The translations under genes and the position numbers were made by a program. The notes beneath the pieces are model-generated. The model did not search any database. It saw only the letters and a program-made list of their open reading frames with translations, and was not told the origin of the DNA. A stretch of DNA of 64,000 nucleotides from Actinobacillus arthritidis (GTDB taxonomy: Bacteria > Pseudomonadota > Gammaproteobacteria > Enterobacterales > Pasteurellaceae), in the NCBI RefSeq assembly GCF_029774155.1, contig NZ_CP103833.1:868001-932000 (forward strand), read 5' to 3'. Shown one piece after another: positions 21,614-32,839 of the stretch (position 1 is its first letter; each line of letters begins with the position of its first letter).

Positions 21614-22699
21614 GTGTTAGTTTCTGATTTTCATTTTGATTTACCCGATGAGTTAATTGCTCGTTATCCAACTCCCGAAAGAACAGCAAGCCGTTTATTA
21701 CATTTAAATGGTGAAGCCGGTACATTTGAAGATAAACAATTTTCTGATTTAATTGAACAAATTGATGAGGGAGATCTGTTAATTTTTAATAATACTCGCG
21801 TAATTCCGGCTCGTCTTTATGGACGAAAAGCCAGCGGTGGTAAATTAGAAGTCTTAGTTGAACGAGTGTTGGATGAGCATCGCTGTTTAGCCCATGTAAG
21901 AGCCTCAAAAGCCCCTAAAGAGGGGGCTGAATTAATCCTTGGTGAGGATAAATTAGGTGAAGGGAATGGTTTCAAAGCGATTATGGTCGCTCGTCACGAA
22001 GCATTATTTGAACTGCGTTTTAATGAACAACAACCTTTATTCGAGCTTCTACAACAAGCAGGCCATATGCCTTTACCGCCTTATATCGATAGACCAGACG
22101 AAGATGCAGACCAAGAACGCTATCAAACTGTATATAGTAAAGTTTTAGGTGCGGTTGCCGCTCCAACAGCCGGTTTACATTTTGACAACCCTACACTTGA
22201 AAAACTGAAAGCTAAAGGGGTTAATATTGCTTTTGTCACGCTACATGTTGGTGCAGGGACATTCCAGCCGGTACGAGTCGAGAATATTTTAGATCATAAA
22301 ATGCACGCTGAATATGCCGAAGTCAGCCAAGAAGTAGTTGATCAAATTCTCGCAACCAAAACAGCAGGTAAACGTGTGATTGCAGTCGGAACAACCTCAG
22401 TTCGCTCCGTTGAAAGTGCGACTCAAGCGGCTGAAAAAGAAGGGAAATTAATTGCTCCATTTTTCTCCGATACCAGCATTTTCCTTTATCCGGGCAAAAC
22501 ATTTCGGGTTGTTGACGCACTAGTTACCAACTTCCATTTGCCTGAATCAACATTGATTATGTTAGTGTCGGCATTTGCCGGTTATCGTAATACCATGAAA
22601 GCCTACCGTCATGCGGTCGAAGCGAAATATCGTTTCTTTAGCTATGGTGATGCCATGTTTATCAATAAAAATCCTAATGCATTAAACGATATTCCATAA
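21614..22699 (+). CDS. queA: S-adenosylmethionine:tRNA ribosyltransferase-isomerase
   Basis: QueA transfers and isomerises the ribosyl group of SAM onto preQ1 in tRNA to make epoxyqueuosine. The 361-residue protein starts [18 protein letters not shown], close to E. coli QueA. It contains [36 protein letters not shown] and the C-terminal [20 protein letters not shown]. The start is GTG at 21614, with GAGGA about six bases before it. Here queA is not joined to tgt. Confidence 0.97.
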   Translation: MLVSDFHFDLPDELIARYPTPERTASRLLHLNGEAGTFEDKQFSDLIEQIDEGDLLIFNNTRVIPARLYGRKASGGKLEVLVERVLDEHRCLAHVRASKAPKEGAELILGEDKLGEGNGFKAIMVARHEALFELRFNEQQPLFELLQQAGHMPLPPYIDRPDEDADQERYQTVYSKVLGAVAAPTAGLHFDNPTLEKLKAKGVNIAFVTLHVGAGTFQPVRVENILDHKMHAEYAEVSQEVVDQILATKTAGKRVIAVGTTSVRSVESATQAAEKEGKLIAPFFSDTSIFLYPGKTFRVVDALVTNFHLPESTLIMLVSAFAGYRNTMKAYRHAVEAKYRFFSYGDAMFINKNPNALNDIP

Positions 22700-22707
22700 C
22701 TGTGTAT

Positions 22708-22740
22708 AGCCACGTTTTCTTAATCAACGTGGCTTTTTAT
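22708..22740 (+). terminator. Terminator after queA
   Basis: The stem AGCCACGTT / AACGTGGCT with a nine-base loop is followed by TTTTATTTTTC. comEC ends just beyond on the other strand. Confidence 0.88.
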
Positions 22741-25035
22741 TTTTCTTTTCCATACAACTGCCGATACCACACCGAAAAATCATTTCTAGCCGTACTTAAC
22801 CGCCATTTATCCGGATAAAAATCTACAATAATCATCCCCTGTTTTGCCGTCGTAATTAATGGAATCTTATGCTGTGTAAATCGTTCAACTACTTTTGGAT
22901 GCGGCATTTTCCACGGATTCCAACGTCCGACCGAAGCAATCGCTAACTGTGGCTTACTTTTCGCTAAAAACGTATGACTACTACTGGTTCTCTTTGCCAT
23001 GATGTGCGACTTGAAGGAAATCAATACGATGATCTAATGAATTTATGATTTGTCGTTCCTGTTCAGCCCCAGCATCTCCGGTTAACAATACCTGAAAGCG
23101 GTTAAATTTTGCCAAAATAATGCAAGAATCCTTATTCTTAGCTCTTTCAACACGATCTTTAGGGTAAATAGCTTTAAGTTGTAACATTCCAAATTGCCAC
23201 TGTTTCCCCTGTATACAAGCCTCGGGAGAAATATTCACATAGGATTTCAAACTACTTGAAATTAAGCGTGCTTTGGGATACGCCTTAAGCAAATCGACAA
23301 CGCCTCCTGAATGATCATTATCATCATGACTCAGAAATATTGCTTCCACGGTAATCTGATGGCGGCGTAAATAAGGTAATATCTCAATTGATGCCATAGA
23401 ACCGGTTTTCCCACCGCTTGCCCAGCCTACGCCAGTATCGTAAAAAATTGCCCGTTTTTGACCGCTAGTATCTTGATAAACAAATGCTTGAGCTAAGCCC
23501 TGTCCTACATCAAAGGTAATCCATTGTAACGGAGCTTGGCGGCATTGAGAAAGATAAAGTCCTAATTGACTACATATCAACAATATGACACTTTTATACC
23601 AATATGATTGAGTTCGTGAATACAATACGCCATATAATACAAGCAATACTGCTAAATCGATAATTAACCACTGAATCTGTTGCCAATAGCCTAACCAAAC
23701 CCATTGATGAGAAAGCGGTTCTAAATAATTTAGACTTAGTCCGGCAAGTTGATCAGCTAATTGCCACGTATTAAACACATTATTTGTTAATAAACTCAGC
23801 AAGACTAATGGCACGAGTAGAAAACTATATAGTGGTACAATCAACAGATTCGCTACGAATGCCGTAAGTGAAATCCCTTCAAAAAAATAAAATTGTACTG
23901 GGGTAAATACCAATAAAATGCCACATTGTAAATGTAATAACCCAATACAAAAACGAACGGGTATTAGCCACCGGTTATATGCTCTATGTTTAAAGAATGC
24001 AGATAGGGGAAAATATTGATACCAAATCAGTAAACTAATTACTGCCAAGATCGAAAGCCAAAAACTGTCGGATAAAATAGATAACGGATCAAGCAGTAAC
24101 AGTACAGCTACAACTCGCCACCAATATTGCCACGAAGTATAGTGATAACGCAAAAATCGACACAACAGCACGAAACCAATCGCAATCAATGCACGTACTG
24201 TCGTAATCGAAAAACCGGCAAAATAGCTGTAACTTATTGCAGATACAATTCCGATAATATGAGCAAAAAAATAGTAAAATCCGACCGCTTGTCCAACACG
24301 ACAATTCAATAAAAGCCATTGGATTCCCTTAGCTACCCAAAAACCGAATAAAAATGCCAAACCGATATGTAAACCGGAAATGGCAATTAAGTGTGCGGTT
24401 GACGTTTTTTGAAAAATTTGCCAATGTTGATCATTGATCCAAGCCCTCTCACCAAATGCTAAAGCAAGTAATAAACCTTGAGTAGATAATGACTCCGTCT
24501 GTTGCTTTGTTCTTGCTAACATAGCATAACGTAAAGATTTATTGTCCTGTTCAATTAACTTAACCTGCCGAGTAGTCGCACTCCCCTGTAAATGCTGAGC
24601 AAAATACCAACGTTGTCGGTCGAAATTGCCGAAATTCTCACGTGCAGATATCGGACGAAACTGCAATTCTGCCTGATAACTTCCGCCTAAAACTAAAGGT
24701 ACCTCGCTTTGCCAAGTGAGATAAATGTGCTGATCATTTTCTCGTTTTGCTATCGCAGTTTGGTGATCCGTTTGCTTAACCAAACGAATAATTTGAATTG
24801 TTTCATAAGACTTACCTGCGGTCTGATTTTCCGCATTTTTTGCAAATTGCCATACAGAATAGTAACTGGCTGTCATAATGAGTGCAAAAATAAGTAAGAG
24901 CTGATTTCGACAAAATACGCTATATATCGCAATAATCAGGAAAATAAAGATAGGTAGAGCAAGCCATTGAGATGGTAGCCACAAAAGAGGCAAGAAACTT
25001 ACGCAAATAAAAATAGAAAAACGGTCAAGATTCAT
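22737..25035 (-). CDS. comEC: DNA uptake channel protein ComEC/Rec2 (frameshifted in this sequence)
   Basis: ComEC (Rec2) carries transforming DNA across the inner membrane. The main frame (25035-22981) has a hydrophobic N-terminal part and the competence-domain segment STAHLIAISGLHIGLAF. A metallo-beta-lactamase-like domain follows, with FDVGQGLAQA and the metal motif LSHDDNDHSGG. The frame breaks near 22998, just after VAHHG, and resumes in another frame as RTSSSHTFLAKSKPQLAIASVG through 22737. The family reads HHGSxTSSS here, so a GGCAGC may be misread. A genuine break would be expected to abolish transformation, despite the many uptake signals. Confidence 0.9.
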
Positions 25036-25138
25036 AGCAATTACCCAAATTATTGGTAAAGTATGCTAAAAATCCGACCGCTTGTATCAAGAAGAGCTTA
25101 ATTCTTCGATCGAGATCGCAAAAATTATTTGCCTTTAA

Positions 25139-26353
25139 CTAGGCCTTTTGATCTTCCGCCTGGCTTACCGCCGCAGTAAATAATACGTCTGTTGATGAGT
25201 TTAATGCCGTTTCCGCAGAGTCTTGAATAACCCCGATAATAAAGCCAACACCAATTACTTGTGCTCGCAATGTCGTTTGGAATATTAAATAAACTACACG
25301 CTAATGGAATTAATAATAATGAACCGCCGGCAACACCTGAAGCACCACACGCACAAACAGATGCAACAATACTTAATAATAATGCTGTTGCAAAATCAGG
25401 ATGAATACCTTGTGTATAAGCTGCACTAAAGTTAAAACGGTTACAGTAATCGCAACACCCGCCATATTGATATTCGCACCAAGCGGAATCGCAACTGAAG
25501 CAATTTCATCACGTACACCTAAACGTTTTGCAAGGTTCATATTAACCGGAATATTTGTTGCTGAACTACGAGTAAAGAATGCGGTTACACCACTTTCACG
25601 TAAGCAGGTTAATGTTAACGGATAAGGATTACGACGGATTTTCCAGAATACGATTAATGGATTTAACACAAATGCCACAAATGCCATTGAACCTAGTAAT
25701 ACACCTAACAAACGTGCATAACCAGCAAAGGCATCAATACCGTTAGTTGCAATGGTTTCAGCAACTAAACCGAATACACCGATAGGTGCAAATGCAATCA
25801 CAACTTTAACCACATAAGATACTGCTTCTGCAAAATCATTTAAAAAAGTTTTGGTACTCGGTGCCGCATGACGTAAAGCAATACCTAAACCGATTGCCCA
25901 AGCTAAAATACCGATGAAGTTTGCGTTTGCTAATGCTTGTAGTGGGTTATCAACCAAGTTGAATACTACTGTTTTAATGATTTCACCGATACCTTGCGGT
26001 GGGTTCAAGTTATCTGGATTTGAAACAAGTTCCAAGGTTGTTGGGAACATAAAACTTAAAATAACTGCGGTTAATGTTGCCACAAATGTACCCAGTACAT
26101 ACATGACCAAAATCGGTTTTAATTTGCTGTCCGAACCGACTTCTTTATTTGCAATCGCAGATAAAACTAACACGAATACTAAAATGGGTGCGATTGCACG
26201 TAATGATTTCACAAAGAATTGACCTAATACACCGACATTCTTTGCCCAATCAGGGTTTGTCAATGCAAGGCAAACTCCCAATACTAAACCGACGGCAATA
26301 CGTAAAACTAAATTACCCCCGAGAAGTTTTGATGATAAAGATGAATTACTCAT
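25139..26353 (-). CDS. sstT: Serine/threonine:sodium symporter SstT (two frameshifts in this sequence)
   Basis: SstT is a sodium-driven Ser/Thr uptake carrier of the DAACS family. The N-terminal frame (26353-25373) runs to [18 protein letters not shown]. The next part is in another frame: [35 protein letters not shown] to NIPNDIA. The last is in a third: [23 protein letters not shown] ending at 25139. The breaks are near 25420, where GTGCAGC stands for GCTGCAGC, and near 25265, where GCGAGC stands for GCAGC. Repaired length is about 404 residues, normal for SstT. Confidence 0.9.
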
Positions 26354-26621
26354 AATGTTTCACTTTTGTAAGACTAATAAAAAATAAATAAACGGCTAGC
26401 CGTCCATCCACCTAAAAATACGAAGTTTTGAGATTAACGGAAAATAATCTGTTTGGGAATAGTTTTAAACAGATTTTATCTATTTTTTATTAATTAAAAG
26501 CTATTTTTTCAATTTTTCCTTTCAAAATGTAGCGAGTCATAAAAATAATTTTCTCAATTAAACGTCTTTCAGGTAGAATAATACCTAGTTTTAACCAAGT
26601 GTTGATTAAATAGAGATTCAA

Positions 26622-26984
26622 ATGAAACCAGAAAATAAAGCGAATTTTCAACGAGTTATTCGAGCAACCGGATATTCTCTTAAGGGTCTAAAAGTCGCTT
26701 ATATTCATGAAGCGGCTTTCCGTCAAGAAGTATGGGTATCAATTATCCTCATTCCTCTTGCCTTATTGATAGGAAATGATGTCATCGAAAAAATATTATT
26801 ACTTGGTACTGTTTTTTTAGTTTTAATTGCAGAGCTTCTAAATAGTGCCGTAGAATCTGTTGTTGATCGAATCGGCTCGGAATACCATGAATTATCAGGT
26901 CGAGCAAAAGATATCGGTTCAGCGACCGTCTTTATGGCGATGGTATTACTGGCAATTACTTGGTTATTCATTCTTATTTTTTAA
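26622..26984 (+). CDS. dgkA: Diacylglycerol kinase
   Basis: DgkA is a small trimeric inner-membrane kinase that recycles diacylglycerol made during envelope glycan synthesis. The 120-residue protein has the N-terminal amphipathic region with AAFRQEVW, the family motif LLNSAVESVVDRIG near residue 70 and a late AKDIGSATVF. It has three predicted membrane helices. It stands alone between divergent sstT and a nucleotidase gene. Confidence 0.95.
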   Translation: MKPENKANFQRVIRATGYSLKGLKVAYIHEAAFRQEVWVSIILIPLALLIGNDVIEKILLLGTVFLVLIAELLNSAVESVVDRIGSEYHELSGRAKDIGSATVFMAMVLLAITWLFILIF

Positions 26985-26989
26985 GGAGA

Positions 26990-27040
26990 AGGCGATAGAT
27001 GCGATAGTATAACTATTTTATCTACCGCCTATTTTTTTAT
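26990..27040 (+). terminator. Terminator after dgkA
   Basis: The imperfect stem AGGCGATAGAT / ATCTACCGCCT is followed by ATTTTTTTAT. Confidence 0.65.
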
Positions 27041-27061
27041 ATAGTTCAAATGGAGATTATT

Positions 27062-28705
27062 ATGAAATTTAATAAAACTGTCTTGTCTATCGCACTACTT
27101 TCAGCAACTTCTGCGATGGCATATCAAGCAGATAAAACCTACTCATTTACACTCTTACATACTAATGATATTCATGGTCACTTTTGGCAAAATGAAAAAG
27201 GAGAATATGGTTTAGCCGCACAAAAAACACTGATTGATAGCATCAAAAAAGAAGTTGAAGCTAAAGGTGGTTCTACCATTATTTTAAATGCTGGAGATAT
27301 TAATACCGGTGTACCAGAATCAGATATGCAAAACGCTCGACCTGATTATGAAGGATTAAATGCAATCGGTTATGAAGCAATGGTATTAGGTAATCATGAA
27401 TTTGATTTCCCTCTTCAAGTATTAACTATGCAAGAAAAATGGGCAAAATTCCCACTTATTTCAGCAAATGTTATTAATAAAAATACGAATAAAGAATTAG
27501 TAAAACCTTACGTAATGCTTGATAAACAGGGTTTAAAAGTGGCTGTTGTCGGTTTAACCACCGAAGATACGGGTAAACTTGGCAATCCTGATGTAACCGA
27601 AAATGTGATCTTCAAAGATCCTATCCAAACTGCAAAAGACACACTTACTAAAATTAACCAGACTGAGAAAGCCGATGTGAAAATTGCTTTAACGCATATG
27701 GGTTGGTATTTAGATGGAAAACACGGTACCAATGCTCCCGGTGATGTAACAATGGCAAGAACATTGGATAAAGGTTCATTCGATGTCATTATCGGCGGTC
27801 ATACGCACGATACTGTATGTTTTGATGAACAAGGGCAATTTAAAGCGAAATTTACACCGGGCGAAAGCTGTAAACCTGATTTCCAAAACGGTACTTGGAT
27901 TATGCAAGCAGGCGAATGGGGGAAATATGTCGGTCGAGCAGATTTTGAATTTAAAAATGGTAAAACCACTTTAGTTAAGTACGAGCTTATTCCAATCAAT
28001 TTGAAGAAAACGATTAAAAAAGAAGATGGTAAAAAAGAATATCAGCTCTATCAAACAGAAATTAAAGCGGACCAAGCACTTTTTGAGCATCTAAAAAAAT
28101 ATCAAGATGAAGGTGATAAATTATTAGGTGTAAAAGTCGGTGAAGTGAAAGGACACTTGGACGGTAAACGAGAACACGTTCGCTTTGTGCAAACTAATTT
28201 AGGCCGCTTAATTGCTCAATCACAAAAAGAACGTGTAAAAGCGGATATCGGTATTATGAACTCTGGCGGTGTCCGTGCTTCTATTGAAGAAGGTAATGTA
28301 GCCTATAAAACGCTGTTAACCGTACAACCTTTCGGAAATATGATTTCAACGCTTGATTTAAAAGGTCAAGAATTAATTGATTTCTTAACCGCCATTGCAT
28401 TAAAAGAAGTCGATACTGGCGGTTATCCTCAGTTTGCAGGCATTTCAATGGTTGTAGACCGTGCGGCAAAAACAATTTCAGATATTAAAATTGCTGGTAA
28501 AGCATTTGATCCGAATAAAACTTATAAAGTTTCTATTCCTGATTACTTGACTGCTGGTGGTGACGGCTATCCGGTGATGAAAAAACACCCTAGCTATGTA
28601 AATACCGGTTTTATTGACGCCGAAATGCTAAAAAAATACTTCGAAGAAAATAAAGTGATCGATGCAAGTAAATTTGATCCAAAAGACGACGTTATTTTTA
28701 AATAA
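27062..28705 (+). CDS. ushA: Periplasmic 5'-nucleotidase/UDP-sugar hydrolase family protein
   Basis: This secreted nucleotidase of 547 residues begins with a signal peptide ending near SATSAMA. The metallophosphoesterase domain follows with LLHTNDIHGHF, NAGDINTG, GNHEFDFP and IGGHTHDT. The C-terminal 5'-nucleotidase domain has MNSGGVRASIEEG and a YLTAGGDGYP motif. It hydrolyses nucleotides in the periplasm and may support nucleoside or NAD salvage. I chose the ATG at 27062, with GGAG six bases upstream. The exact symbol (ushA or the Haemophilus nucA) is uncertain. Confidence 0.88.
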   Translation: MKFNKTVLSIALLSATSAMAYQADKTYSFTLLHTNDIHGHFWQNEKGEYGLAAQKTLIDSIKKEVEAKGGSTIILNAGDINTGVPESDMQNARPDYEGLNAIGYEAMVLGNHEFDFPLQVLTMQEKWAKFPLISANVINKNTNKELVKPYVMLDKQGLKVAVVGLTTEDTGKLGNPDVTENVIFKDPIQTAKDTLTKINQTEKADVKIALTHMGWYLDGKHGTNAPGDVTMARTLDKGSFDVIIGGHTHDTVCFDEQGQFKAKFTPGESCKPDFQNGTWIMQAGEWGKYVGRADFEFKNGKTTLVKYELIPINLKKTIKKEDGKKEYQLYQTEIKADQALFEHLKKYQDEGDKLLGVKVGEVKGHLDGKREHVRFVQTNLGRLIAQSQKERVKADIGIMNSGGVRASIEEGNVAYKTLLTVQPFGNMISTLDLKGQELIDFLTAIALKEVDTGGYPQFAGISMVVDRAAKTISDIKIAGKAFDPNKTYKVSIPDYLTAGGDGYPVMKKHPSYVNTGFIDAEMLKKYFEENKVIDASKFDPKDDVIFK

Positions 28706-28720
28706 TCTATAATACACTCC

Positions 28721-28750
28721 AAAGCTAAGCAGAAATGCTTAGCTTTTTTT
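28721..28750 (+). terminator. Terminator after the 5'-nucleotidase gene
   Basis: The stem AAGCTAAGCA / TGCTTAGCTT with a GAAA loop is followed by a run of seven T residues. Confidence 0.92.
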
Positions 28751-28789
28751 CTACCGATTTACTCAAATTTTTCAGGAAATTTATGGCCA

Positions 28790-29095
28790 ATGACTAATCA
28801 TATTCAACAAATACAAGATCAATATGGCGAACTACTTAAATTATTACCCAAACTGGAAAATAGTTTAGCTGACTGGCACAAGGCAATTAAACTCAGCCAA
28901 CAGTTAAGCCTCTTCTACACCTCCCCAGAATGGCTAGATTTATACGACAATGCAAATCACATTAAACTGGATACTCAAGGTAATTACAGTATTTTATCTC
29001 AAGATGCTATTTGGAATGTATTAACCGAACAACGAGAACTTACTGAACAAATGAGTAAAATTATTGCATTATTAGACGATTTCCCAAAAGAATAA
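28790..29095 (+). CDS. DUF4298 family protein
   Basis: This 101-residue acidic, helical protein matches the pattern of the uncharacterised DUF4298 family: Y-x-LLKLLPKLENSLADWHKA, then SLFYTSPEWLDLYD, then a late LSQDAIWNVLTEQRELT. No function is known. The AGGA ribosome site is about 13 bases before the ATG. A four-codon ORF (MAND) begins at the nearer ATG and overlaps this start, so translation could be coupled. It lies upstream of rhlB. Confidence 0.75.
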   Translation: MTNHIQQIQDQYGELLKLLPKLENSLADWHKAIKLSQQLSLFYTSPEWLDLYDNANHIKLDTQGNYSILSQDAIWNVLTEQRELTEQMSKIIALLDDFPKE

Positions 29096-29195
29096 TCGTT
29101 TTTGATCTATTTCTCACAACAAGAGTGTCCTACTCAAGATTCCGTATCTGTGCTATGCTAGTCATCACAAACGATTAATCAAAAGGAGATTTGTG

Positions 29196-30416
29196 ATGTC
29201 AAAACATCTTACCGAACAACGTTTTATTGATTTTCCAATTCACGAAAATGTTATTGCGGCATTAGATAGCAAAGGATTTGAGTTTTGCACACCAATCCAG
29301 GCAAAAACACTACCAATTACACTAGCTGGCAATGATATTGCCGGACAAGCTCAGACTGGTACGGGTAAAACAATGGCGTTTTTGGTTGCAACTTTTCATC
29401 ATTTACTCAGCAATGATATACAAACCGCAAAACATCAACCTCGTGCATTAATACTCGCCCCGACCCGTGAATTAGCCGTACAAATTGGTTCTGATGCTGA
29501 ATTATTAGTAAAACATTCCGAGTTAAAATTAGCACTAGCCTATGGCGGTGACGGTTATGAAAAGCAAGTACAAGCTATCGAACAAGGCGTAGATATTTTA
29601 GTCGGTACGACTGGCCGAGTAATTGATTACGTAAAACAAGGCATTATCAATTTAGACAAGATACAAGTTGTTGTTTTAGATGAAGCCGATCGTATGTTTG
29701 ATCTCGGATTCATTAAAGATATTCGTTATCTCATGCGTAAATGTCCAAAACCGGAACAACGTCTAACGATGCTATTTTCCGCAACACTTTCCCCTCGTGT
29801 TCGAGAATTAGCTTATGAAGATATGGATAATGCACAATATATCGAAATCGAGCCACTTCAACGCACCGGACATCGTATAAAAGAAGAACTGTTCTATCCG
29901 TCTAATGAAGATAAAATGGCTCTTTTACTGACCTTACTCGAAGAAGAATGGCCTGAACGTTGTATGATCTTTGCGAATACTAAGCATAAATGTGAAGAAA
30001 TTTGGCAATATTTAGGCGCTGACGGACATCGTGTCGGATTACTGACCGGCGATATCGCCCAAAAGAAACGTTTAGCATTATTAGACAGCTTTACTAAAGG
30101 TAGCCTAGATATTTTAGTCGCAACTGATGTTGTTGCTCGAGGTTTACATATTCCTGAAGTTACTCATGTATTTAATTATGATTTACCAGATGATCGCGAA
30201 GATTACGTACACCGTATCGGGCGAACAGGGCGTGCTGGAGAAAGCGGTCACTCAATCAGCTTTGCCTGCGAACGTTATGCAGTGAATTTACCGGCAATTG
30301 AAGAATATATCGGTCATCACATTCCAGTTAGCCAATATGATAGTAGTGCATTATTAAATCTCCCTAAACCTATGCGTTCACGGACTAAGTCTTTTTCACA
30401 AAATAAGAAACGTTAA
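29196..30416 (+). CDS. rhlB: DEAD-box RNA helicase RhlB
   Basis: RhlB unwinds RNA for the RNase E degradosome. The 406-residue protein starts [16 protein letters not shown], like E. coli RhlB. It carries the Q motif [12 protein letters not shown], motif [13 protein letters not shown] in [17 protein letters not shown], and motif [12 protein letters not shown]. The C-terminal tail is short and basic. I chose ATG 29196, seven bases after AGGAG, over the GTG one codon before. Confidence 0.95.
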   Translation: MSKHLTEQRFIDFPIHENVIAALDSKGFEFCTPIQAKTLPITLAGNDIAGQAQTGTGKTMAFLVATFHHLLSNDIQTAKHQPRALILAPTRELAVQIGSDAELLVKHSELKLALAYGGDGYEKQVQAIEQGVDILVGTTGRVIDYVKQGIINLDKIQVVVLDEADRMFDLGFIKDIRYLMRKCPKPEQRLTMLFSATLSPRVRELAYEDMDNAQYIEIEPLQRTGHRIKEELFYPSNEDKMALLLTLLEEEWPERCMIFANTKHKCEEIWQYLGADGHRVGLLTGDIAQKKRLALLDSFTKGSLDILVATDVVARGLHIPEVTHVFNYDLPDDREDYVHRIGRTGRAGESGHSISFACERYAVNLPAIEEYIGHHIPVSQYDSSALLNLPKPMRSRTKSFSQNKKR

Positions 30417-30440
30417 AAAGTTAATACTTGACTTTTATCT

Positions 30441-30470
30441 AAACCGGTTATTTCACATAACCGGTTTTTT
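30441..30470 (+). terminator. Terminator after rhlB
   Basis: The stem AACCGGTTAT / ATAACCGGTT around a short loop is followed by TTTTTT. Confidence 0.9.
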
Positions 30471-30575
30471 AATGAATATATACACATAATACTTAATAAC
30501 TTACCCTAATTTTCTTAAAAATTAATCATTATGATCTTTTTTTCATCATTCGAAAAATATTTATAAAATTAGTGT

Positions 30576-30603
30576 TTGACATCAAGTCCAAAATCCGTAA
30601 AAT
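30576..30603 (+). promoter_or_regulatory. Promoter of the tRNA-Gly/tRNA-Cys unit
   Basis: TTGACA at 30576-30581 and TAAAAT at 30598-30603 are 16 bases apart. They stand about 30 bases before tRNA-Gly, with a GC-rich start region between, as is usual for stable RNA promoters. Confidence 0.75.
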
Positions 30604-30632
30604 GCACCTCGTTCCTTACGAACTACTCAAAT

Positions 30633-30708
<76 letters not shown>

Positions 30709-30728
30709 TTTTTAAATCTCTCCTATAT

Positions 30729-30802
30729 GGCGTGTTAGCAAAGCGGTTATGCACTGGATTGCAAATCCATGTAGATCGGTTCGACTCCGGTACACGCCTC
30801 CA
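30729..30802 (+). tRNA. tRNA-Cys (anticodon GCA)
   Basis: The 74-base gene has acceptor arms GGCGTGT / ACACGCC, the anticodon loop TTGCAAA within CTGGA / TCCAT, the T-arm CGGTTCGACTCCG and an encoded CCA. It follows tRNA-Gly by 20 bases and shares its promoter. Confidence 0.97.
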
Positions 30803-30830
30803 TTATTTATAAAATCAAAATAATACTGAT

Positions 30831-30989
30831 ATGGAATTAGATCGTTTTATTATCTATGTATTCATTTTGGGATATCTCTTAATTTTATTTGATCATATTG
30901 TACCAGAGGTTTCTAGTATATTTGGCTTAGATGCAGGTAAATTGTTCTTATACTTGCTGATAGCTATCTTAATCTTTACAGCCAGTTAG
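30831..30989 (+). CDS. Small hydrophobic protein, 52 residues (hypothetical)
   Basis: This ORF of 52 codons encodes two hydrophobic segments, FIIYVFILGYLLILF and FLYLLIAILIFTA, joined by a short polar stretch with DHIVPEVSS. No strong ribosome site precedes the ATG and I recognise no family. It lies just after tRNA-Cys and before the recO terminator. The clean two-helix layout makes it a possible small membrane protein, but it could be chance. Confidence 0.4.
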   Translation: MELDRFIIYVFILGYLLILFDHIVPEVSSIFGLDAGKLFLYLLIAILIFTAS

Positions 30990-31072
30990 CTTCGTACATC
31001 TCCTCGAAAAATTCATATTTCAATAAATCACTATATTGATAAAAATTGGCTAGTAAACAAAAATTCGGTTAT

Positions 31073-31102
31073 AAAAAACGCCCATAACTTTCGCTATGGG
31101 CG
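31073..31102 (-). terminator. Terminator downstream of recO
   Basis: On the minus strand CGCCCATA, an eight-base loop, and TATGGGCG are followed by TTTTTTATAA. Confidence 0.92.
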
Positions 31103-31129
31103 ATTAATTAGAATATTATAAGACTCAAT

Positions 31130-31852
31130 TTAGCCACTTTTGAGTTTATTTGGCAAAATACGCTGAAATAACTCTCTACTTTTAAGTGGTTGGGAACCTA
31201 AATAGGGCTTAAGTGCAATGCGAGTAAAGCGTTTTGTCGCGTGTAAGGTGGCTTTATCAGAAAAATCCAGCTGTTCGAAAGCCAATAAATCTTTACCAAG
31301 AAAACTGTAATTATTCTGCAATAATGACGCAATAAAACCTTCGTTTTCTCGAAATTGATAAGTCATTGATGGCGATACCGGATCACCGGTTGCGGCACAT
31401 ACGCTGAAATTCACCCCATAACCCAATGCTTTTAAAGTATGAAATTCAAATACTCTTAACGTTGCTTCAAGGCTATCCGGTTGCGTTGCTAAACGTGTTA
31501 CGCATTGCAGATAATGCTGAAAGAGTTCCGGATAAGCGGTCCGATTTTCTAATACTCTTGCAAGCACTTCATTTACATAAAAGCCGCTATATAACGCTAA
31601 AGTTTGCATTGGTAGAGTTAATGAAGCCGGTTCTGCTTTGATTAGCGTTTTTAGCTCCCCTTTTCCACTCCAACGTAATAATAATGGTGTAAATGGCTGT
31701 AGCACCGCTTTTAATGGCGAACGAGGACGTCTTGCACCTTTGGCAAGTAAGGTAATCCGTCCGTGATCTTCGGTAAAAAAGTCCACTAACAAACTTGTTT
31801 CACTATATTCACGGCGGTGTAAAACAAATCCTCGATGCCAATTTTCTATCAT
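31130..31852 (-). CDS. recO: DNA repair protein RecO
   Basis: RecO anneals strands and helps RecR load RecA on SSB-coated DNA. The 240-residue protein has the N-terminal OB-like region [24 protein letters not shown], followed by [13 protein letters not shown]. The helical C-terminal part ends with the region [23 protein letters not shown]. It is the last gene of the lepA-lepB-rnc-era-recO series, 15 bases after era. Confidence 0.95.
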   Translation of the reverse strand: MIENWHRGFVLHRREYSETSLLVDFFTEDHGRITLLAKGARRPRSPLKAVLQPFTPLLLRWSGKGELKTLIKAEPASLTLPMQTLALYSGFYVNEVLARVLENRTAYPELFQHYLQCVTRLATQPDSLEATLRVFEFHTLKALGYGVNFSVCAATGDPVSPSMTYQFRENEGFIASLLQNNYSFLGKDLLAFEQLDFSDKATLHATKRFTRIALKPYLGSQPLKSRELFQRILPNKLKSG

Positions 31853-31867
31853 GATTTATTTCAGAAA

Positions 31868-32782
31868 TTACTCGTCCATATAGCCTAAGCTACGTAATGC
31901 ACGTTCATCATCTGCCCAACCAGCCTTCACTTTCACCCACAATTCCAAGTGAACTTTGTTATCAAATAAACGTTCCATATCGGCACGGGCTTCAGTACCA
32001 ATGGTTTTGATTTTTTGACCTTTTGCACCGATTACCATTTTCTTCTGACCTTCACGCTCCACTAAAATCAAACCGTTGATTTCATAAGTGCCACGCTCAT
32101 TCAGTTTAAATTGTTCGATTTCGACCGTGACCGAATACGGCAATTCTTCACCGGTGAAACGCATCAGTTTCTCACGAATAATTTCAGATGCCATAAAGCG
32201 TTGGCTACGGTCAGTAACATATTCTTCAGGGAAATGATGAACCCCTTCACGTAAGGACTTACGTACAATTTTTTGTAGAATATGCACATTTTTACCACGT
32301 TGTGCCGAGATTGGTAAAATTTCCGCAAAATCGAATTTTTGCGAAAGCTCGGTAATATGCGGTAATAATTCATCTTTTTCTTTAATATTGTCAACTTTAT
32401 TAATCGCTAACACTACCGGTGCTTTTGCCGCACGTAATTTATTTAACACCATTTCGTCATCATCAGTCCATTTTGTACCTTCAACCACGAAAATAATTAA
32501 ATCCACATCACCGATTGCCGAGCTTGTCGCACGATTCATTAAACGGTTGATTGCACGTTTTTCTTCAATGTGAAGTCCCGGTGTATCGACATAAATCGCT
32601 TGATATTGATCTTCGGTATGAATACCAACAATACGGTGACGTGTTGTCTGCGCTTTGCGAGAGGTAATCGAAATTTTTTGACCTAAAATTTTATTTAATA
32701 ATGTTGATTTGCCGACATTCGGACGACCAACAATGGCAATAAAGCCACAATAAGTTTTAGGTTGTTGATTTTGTTCTGTCAT
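31868..32782 (-). CDS. era: GTPase Era
   Basis: Era is an essential GTPase that binds the 3' end of 16S rRNA during 30S assembly. The G domain has [10 protein letters not shown] (G1) near residue 18, YVDTPGLH (G3) and NKVDN (G4). A KH domain with [21 protein letters not shown] follows. Length is 304 residues. It lies between rnc and recO, the classic order. Confidence 0.97.
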   Translation of the reverse strand: MTEQNQQPKTYCGFIAIVGRPNVGKSTLLNKILGQKISITSRKAQTTRHRIVGIHTEDQYQAIYVDTPGLHIEEKRAINRLMNRATSSAIGDVDLIIFVVEGTKWTDDDEMVLNKLRAAKAPVVLAINKVDNIKEKDELLPHITELSQKFDFAEILPISAQRGKNVHILQKIVRKSLREGVHHFPEEYVTDRSQRFMASEIIREKLMRFTGEELPYSVTVEIEQFKLNERGTYEINGLILVEREGQKKMVIGAKGQKIKTIGTEARADMERLFDNKVHLELWVKVKAGWADDERALRSLGYMDE

Positions 32783-32839
32783 TGTTATTCCTTGATGCAG
32801 ACAGAATACCTTTATTATCTTTTATTCTGCCGCTATAAA

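Noticed and set aside
26392..26403. Perfect 12-base palindrome ACGGCTAGCCGT upstream of sstT
   Set aside because: It has no T-run for a terminator and matches no operator I recognise, so it is not listed as a feature.
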